From Promethearchaeota archaeon CR_4 (lineage in GTDB: Archaea > Asgardarchaeota > Lokiarchaeia > Sigyniarchaeales > CR-4), in the NCBI GenBank assembly GCA_001940655.1, contig MBAA01000159.1, positions 1 to 6,728 on the forward strand: 6,728 nucleotides of DNA, written 5' to 3'. The position numbers were made by a program, and so were the translations under genes. The notes beneath the pieces were generated by a model that ran no database searches, had not been told where the DNA came from, and was given only the letters and a program-made list of their open reading frames with translations. Shown piece after piece: positions 4,247 to 6,728 of the stretch. Within the stretch, counting starts at the first letter, position 1. Each line of letters starts with the position of its first letter.

Positions 4247-5812
4247 TTATTTGTTACGAGGCAAGAAATTCAAGAGGGTGACAACTGGTGCTATGGTGGG
4301 GGATTTTTTCCGAAGTTTTTTGGATGTCACACATTGTCTCCTGATGATGTCGAGGTAGTAAGTATCGCGGGAATCCTCCAAGTAATAAAGCAATAAACGC
4401 AGATATTTGCCCAGTTCCTGTGCCATTAGGGGGGGAACCGCATTGCCTATTATGGTGGGGGCATATTTCTTGCTATCGGGAAAAATAAAGGTATCTGGGA
4501 AGCTTTGGATGCGGCACCCTTCGCGAAGGGTCAGGGGGCGCGGTTCGGTGGGGTGCACTAATTCCTTGACCTTGAACGACGTGGTCATGATCGTGCGGGC
4601 GGGTGCGAGCCGCGTGAGACGCATGTACATGGGGCGCACGCCGGCAATACTATTAATGTCATACGCGACAAATCCTTCGCCACTGGTAGAATCCCGGAAT
4701 TGTTTGGTGCGCAACCACCCCTTCGTGACGAGAGAATCGAGGATAACCTGCGGGGGGCGGTTAGGGTTAGGCTCTTTCGCAGGAAATTGCTCGGGATACA
4801 TGAATCGGCCCTGGGTATCACGAGAGAATTTGAGTTCCCGGATAAAACCCTCGTTGTAACGGGTGTCGTTCCATTCCTTGAACTGGGTGTTCGTGCGTTT
4901 TTGGCACAAGAAATAGAGGAGTTGCCTTTCATCCTCCGCGAGGAGGTCGGCGAACAGTTCCCAAACACCTACGTAGCGGTCGCCAAACCGGGAACTGCGG
5001 TAAATCTTCCCTTCGGGCAAGCGACGGAGGATTTGCAATTCGGCCTCGGTTGGTTTAGCGACAATCTGGTGATTCTGAATCGTCCCATTTGGATTGTCAG
5101 CGCGCATGATTTGTTGGTAGGCGGTCGCATTTTCCAGTAGAACCCCATACTCGCAGGTCTCGCCGGCACCGACAGGATTCCGTGGCAAATCACTGATCGC
5201 ATCCCCAACAGTAACATACTTTGTTGGTGAACTAAACGCACCTGCGATGTCGTGATGGATCAATTGGGGCGCAACCTTGAAATCTTGCTCAATTGCCAGG
5301 CAAAAGACGCGGTGACGTTCCTGCGGGACGCCAAACTGGGCGCCGTTGAGGATTTGGTAAGTCATGTCGTATCCGATGTCGGCAAATTTCTCCCGGAGTT
5401 TATCGATGAATAAACCATCCTTCACGCGATAGGTCGCCATGCCCGCGACATTTTCCATGAGGGCGACCTTAGGCCGAACTTGGTTGACCACGTTGACGAA
5501 GGCAATCGGGAGGGTATTCCGCAGGAATTGATCCGCATTTTTCGGGTCCCGGTTGCCACGCGCATCGCTGAACCCTTGGCAAGGAGGGGAGCCAAAGACA
5601 ATGTCAATCGATCCGGAAGTGAACTTGCCGGAAATCCCTGCGGAGATGTCGGCGGTTGCAAAGACGGGGTGCGTGTGGTTGCGGTTAAAGGTATCCTTGA
5701 ATTTCTCTTCCCAGTCATAGGCGGCAACGACATCGATCCCCGCACCTTCAAATCCCCGACTAAAACCGCCAGCGCCACAAAAGAGGTCAATCGCGGTATA
5801 AGTTTTGCCCAT
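4247..5812 (-). CDS. C5 cytosine-specific DNA methyltransferase, 521 residues
   Basis: Transfers a methyl group from S-adenosylmethionine to carbon 5 of cytosine in a specific DNA sequence. The motifs are complete and in order: I, AIDLFCGAGGFSRGF (7-21); II, VVAAYDWEE; III, ATADI (52-56); IV, GSPPCQGFSDARG (74-86) with catalytic Cys78; VI, ALMENVAGM (117-125); VIII, QFGVPQERHRVF (159-170); IX, RPLTLREGCRIQSFPDTF (425-442); X, IIGNAVPPLMAQEL (454-467). The region between VIII and IX is about 250 residues, far longer than in M.HhaI (327 residues in all), and residues about 285-385 look like an inserted winged helix. A basic tail of about 45 residues follows motif X. I chose ATG 5812, just before motif I; a TTG at 5884 would add 24 atypical residues. 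A TATA-like element at 5931-5940 precedes both. No endonuclease gene is next to it, so it may be solitary. Confidence 0.93.
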   Translation of the reverse strand: MGKTYTAIDLFCGAGGFSRGFEGAGIDVVAAYDWEEKFKDTFNRNHTHPVFATADISAGISGKFTSGSIDIVFGSPPCQGFSDARGNRDPKNADQFLRNTLPIAFVNVVNQVRPKVALMENVAGMATYRVKDGLFIDKLREKFADIGYDMTYQILNGAQFGVPQERHRVFCLAIEQDFKVAPQLIHHDIAGAFSSPTKYVTVGDAISDLPRNPVGAGETCEYGVLLENATAYQQIMRADNPNGTIQNHQIVAKPTEAELQILRRLPEGKIYRSSRFGDRYVGVWELFADLLAEDERQLLYFLCQKRTNTQFKEWNDTRYNEGFIRELKFSRDTQGRFMYPEQFPAKEPNPNRPPQVILDSLVTKGWLRTKQFRDSTSGEGFVAYDINSIAGVRPMYMRLTRLAPARTIMTTSFKVKELVHPTEPRPLTLREGCRIQSFPDTFIFPDSKKYAPTIIGNAVPPLMAQELGKYLRLLLYYLEDSRDTYYLDIIRRQCVTSKKLRKKSPTIAPVVTLLNFLPRNK

Positions 5813-5930
5813 AATTTCCGACCGGAAAGAATTATTTGTTAATGCGTCTTTAGTAATCCAAACAGAAAATGGAACGGATTCCAACCTGCATTTTGGAAGA
5901 GACTTTCCATCACTTGATTTTTTGGGTGCA

Positions 5931-5940
5931 ATTATATGAA
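5931..5940 (-). promoter_or_regulatory. TATA-like element upstream of the methyltransferase
   Basis: Minus-strand TTCATATAAT. Transcription from it would begin near 5905-5910, leaving a leader of about 25 bases to TTG 5884 or about 97 bases to ATG 5812. The divergent tandem TATA-like repeat at 5997-6012 faces the other way, so 5885-6010 acts as a shared intergenic region. Confidence 0.35.
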
Positions 5941-5996
5941 TGTTTTTGCGTTACACTGGGTTATTACCTAATTGACATACCTATTACTCTTTTATC

Positions 5997-6020
5997 GTAT
6001 AATTGTATAATTTAAAGGAG
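5997..6020 (+). promoter_or_regulatory. Tandem GTATAATT repeat, probable promoter, with AAAGGAG
   Basis: GTATAATT is repeated exactly twice head to tail (5997-6004, 6005-6012), giving two overlapping TATA-like boxes on the plus strand. They are followed by TTTAAAGGAG (6011-6020), which looks like a ribosome-binding site but lacks a start codon at proper distance. A transcript start near 6035-6045 would place the ATG at 6048 as a leaderless start, but that frame ends after eight codons. Confidence 0.4.
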
Positions 6021-6232
6021 TAAACAACAAAAACGTAAACTGTTGGTATGAACGGTTCTTGCACAGGAGGCTAGTCCCCGATCATACGCTAGATTTCTGT
6101 TACAATTGCGGGGCAGTCTTTTACTGCGAAAACGGACAAGTGCTCGAAGGATTCACCGGGAACCGGTGGGACTGGGGCGCTCGGACAATAGCGTTAGCTG
6201 CTATGCTTCAGGAGCGGTTAAAGCAACCATAA
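6011..6232 (+). pseudogene. CxxC-containing open frame without a start codon, unidentified
   Basis: The plus strand is open from 6011 (after TAA 6008-6010) to TAA 6230-6232, 73 codons. The translation is convincingly protein-like from about 6041: WYERFLHRRLVPDHTLDF, then CYNCGAVFYCENGQVLEGFT, then NRWDWGARTIALAAMLQERL. The CYNCGAVFYC segment could be half of a zinc ribbon. No ATG or GTG lies in this frame before the CYNC motif; TTG 6059 is the only conventional alternative (57 residues) and has no ribosome-binding site. ATG 6048 is well placed for the promoter upstream but is in another frame and stops at 6072-6074 (TAG), so a one- or two-base indel between 6050 and 6075 may have broken a small gene. 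I do not recognise the family. It is divergent from the methyltransferase; a functional link is unproven. Confidence 0.4.
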
Positions 6233-6498
6233 ATCTACTGGGTTTGCATGAAACAAGTTGAATTCTTGAGCATTAATACCTCCATTTCAAATCATTATGA
6301 ATGAAAAAGGTCGGCACTTAAATTGCATAAAAGTAATTCAATCGTACTTCCGACATTCTCCAGGAGGCGAGTCGCACAACAGCCAAAGATCGCTATGAAT
6401 CAGGGGGGGTGGATGTTATAAAAATGGTCGGAATGATTCATTCGGGAGTCAATTATTTATAGCAAAATGGACTTTATCTCTCTAATAGAAGTGATCTT
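6233..6498. other. Intergenic region with short coding-like scraps and a promoter
   Basis: Two short plus-strand frames look partly protein-like: 33 codons from ATG 6297 to TGA 6398, and 41 codons without a proper start from 6337 to TAG 6462 (SDILQEASRTTAKDRYESGG, then VDVIKMVGMIHSGV). They overlap in different frames, so at most one can be real, and both are short enough to be chance. A run of seven G lies at 6403-6409. The right part holds the palindrome and TATA element for the gene at 6499. Confidence 0.4.
6431..6461 (+). promoter_or_regulatory. Promoter of the right-edge antitoxin gene with palindrome GAATGATTCATTC
   Basis: GAATGATTCATTC (6431-6443) is a perfect 13-base palindrome around a central T. 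Ten bases later TTATTTATA (6453-6461) is a plausible TATA box; initiation would then fall near 6483-6488, leaving a leader of about 12-15 bases before ATG 6499. A single GAATGA half-site also lies beside the distal TATA-like element of the related left-hand module (919-924). Confidence 0.45.
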
Positions 6499-6728
6499 AT
6501 GACTTCGGTATTGGTGGATCGGGAATTGCTGGAAGATTTGGTGGATTCCAAGTTGCAGGCGATCACGGATCGGATCAATGCCATCTTGGCCAAGTGGAAA
6601 TACTCCTCGAGCGAGCTCTTTCTAGCGCATGCGGCGGACGGGACATTAGAGGAAGCTGAACCGGACGCAATTTCATTGACAAACTTACTAGACAAGCGGG
6701 AAAAGTTGTACCGGTTAAAAATCTCGTG
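6499..6728 (+). CDS. Second TumE-associated antitoxin-family protein, cut by the window edge
   Basis: An open frame from ATG 6499 to the window end, 76 complete codons with no stop yet seen. It aligns without a single gap to the 81-residue antitoxin encoded at 566-811; I count 24 identities in 76 positions. Shared landmarks are E-x-L then KL, IN-x-IL then W (26-33), LFL-x-x-A-x-x-G (40-48), AE-x-DAI-x-L (53-60) and the final LL. It is therefore most likely the first gene of a second TumE-type module, on the opposite strand and pointing out of the window. By analogy it should end within about ten codons and be followed, probably with overlap, by a DUF6516 toxin. The start is preceded by TATA and a palindrome rather than by a ribosome-binding site. 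Divergence from the left copy is high, so this is not a recent duplication. Confidence 0.65.
   Translation, partial: MTSVLVDRELLEDLVDSKLQAITDRINAILAKWKYSSSELFLAHAADGTLEEAEPDAISLTNLLDKREKLYRLKIS

Noticed and set aside
4407..5842. Several 120-150 codon frames on both strands inside the methyltransferase gene
   Set aside because: They overlap a gene with a complete set of C5 methyltransferase motifs and contain no recognisable domain of their own.
5813..5884. TTG-initiated 24-residue extension of the methyltransferase
   Set aside because: Not typical of the family; the ATG at 5812 stands directly before motif I. It is kept as an alternative because the TATA-like element lies upstream of both.
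6474..6695. 73-codon minus-strand frame at the right edge
   Set aside because: It is antisense to the frame starting at ATG 6499, whose protein is clearly related to the left-hand antitoxin.

Overview
The window looks like accessory DNA of an archaeon. Several start regions carry AT-rich TATA-like elements about 20-35 bases upstream of plausible transcript starts, and the vapB start is compatible with a leaderless mRNA. The VapB belongs to the UPF0330/DUF217 type that is common in archaea. A more precise placement is a guess; an Asgard or other mesophilic archaeal lineage would fit. There are no core genes, rRNA or tRNA.

Left to right the layout is as follows. (1) 210-811, minus: an antitoxin-toxin pair whose toxin is of the DUF6516/TumE type and whose small partner overlaps it by ATGA. 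(2) 975-1106, minus: a 43-codon remnant of a DUF433 protein, another toxin-antitoxin-associated family. (3) 1169-1402, plus: an unrecognised acidic 77-residue protein, then an intergenic stretch with a G/C-run hairpin and two perfect 12-bp palindromes. (4) 1790-2642, plus: a PIN-domain toxin followed by an overlapping antitoxin that joins a ribbon-helix-helix to a UPF0175-like domain, with toxin-first order. (5) about 2677-3435, minus: a stretch that reads as protein only if several frames are joined, probably a decayed gene. (6) 3468-4135, minus: a classical VapB-VapC pair. (7) 4247-5812, minus: a C5 cytosine DNA methyltransferase with all main motifs, an unusually long target-recognition region and no visible restriction endonuclease. 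(8) 5997-6462, plus: a tandem TATA-like repeat, a CxxC-containing open frame without a usable start, and other coding-like scraps. (9) 6499 to the end, plus: a truncated gene for a second member of the same antitoxin family as in (1).

The common theme is addiction and defence. In 6.7 kb there are three complete toxin-antitoxin pairs, a probable fourth cut off by the window edge, a fossil of a fifth type, and a DNA methyltransferase. The decayed genes between them and the mixed orientations suggest an island built by repeated gain and loss. The two edge antitoxins align without gaps over 76 residues, which predicts a second TumE-like toxin just beyond the right edge. The most novel material is the non-HTH antitoxin family paired with TumE, the methyltransferase insertion, and the unidentified frames at 2677-3435 and 6011-6232.
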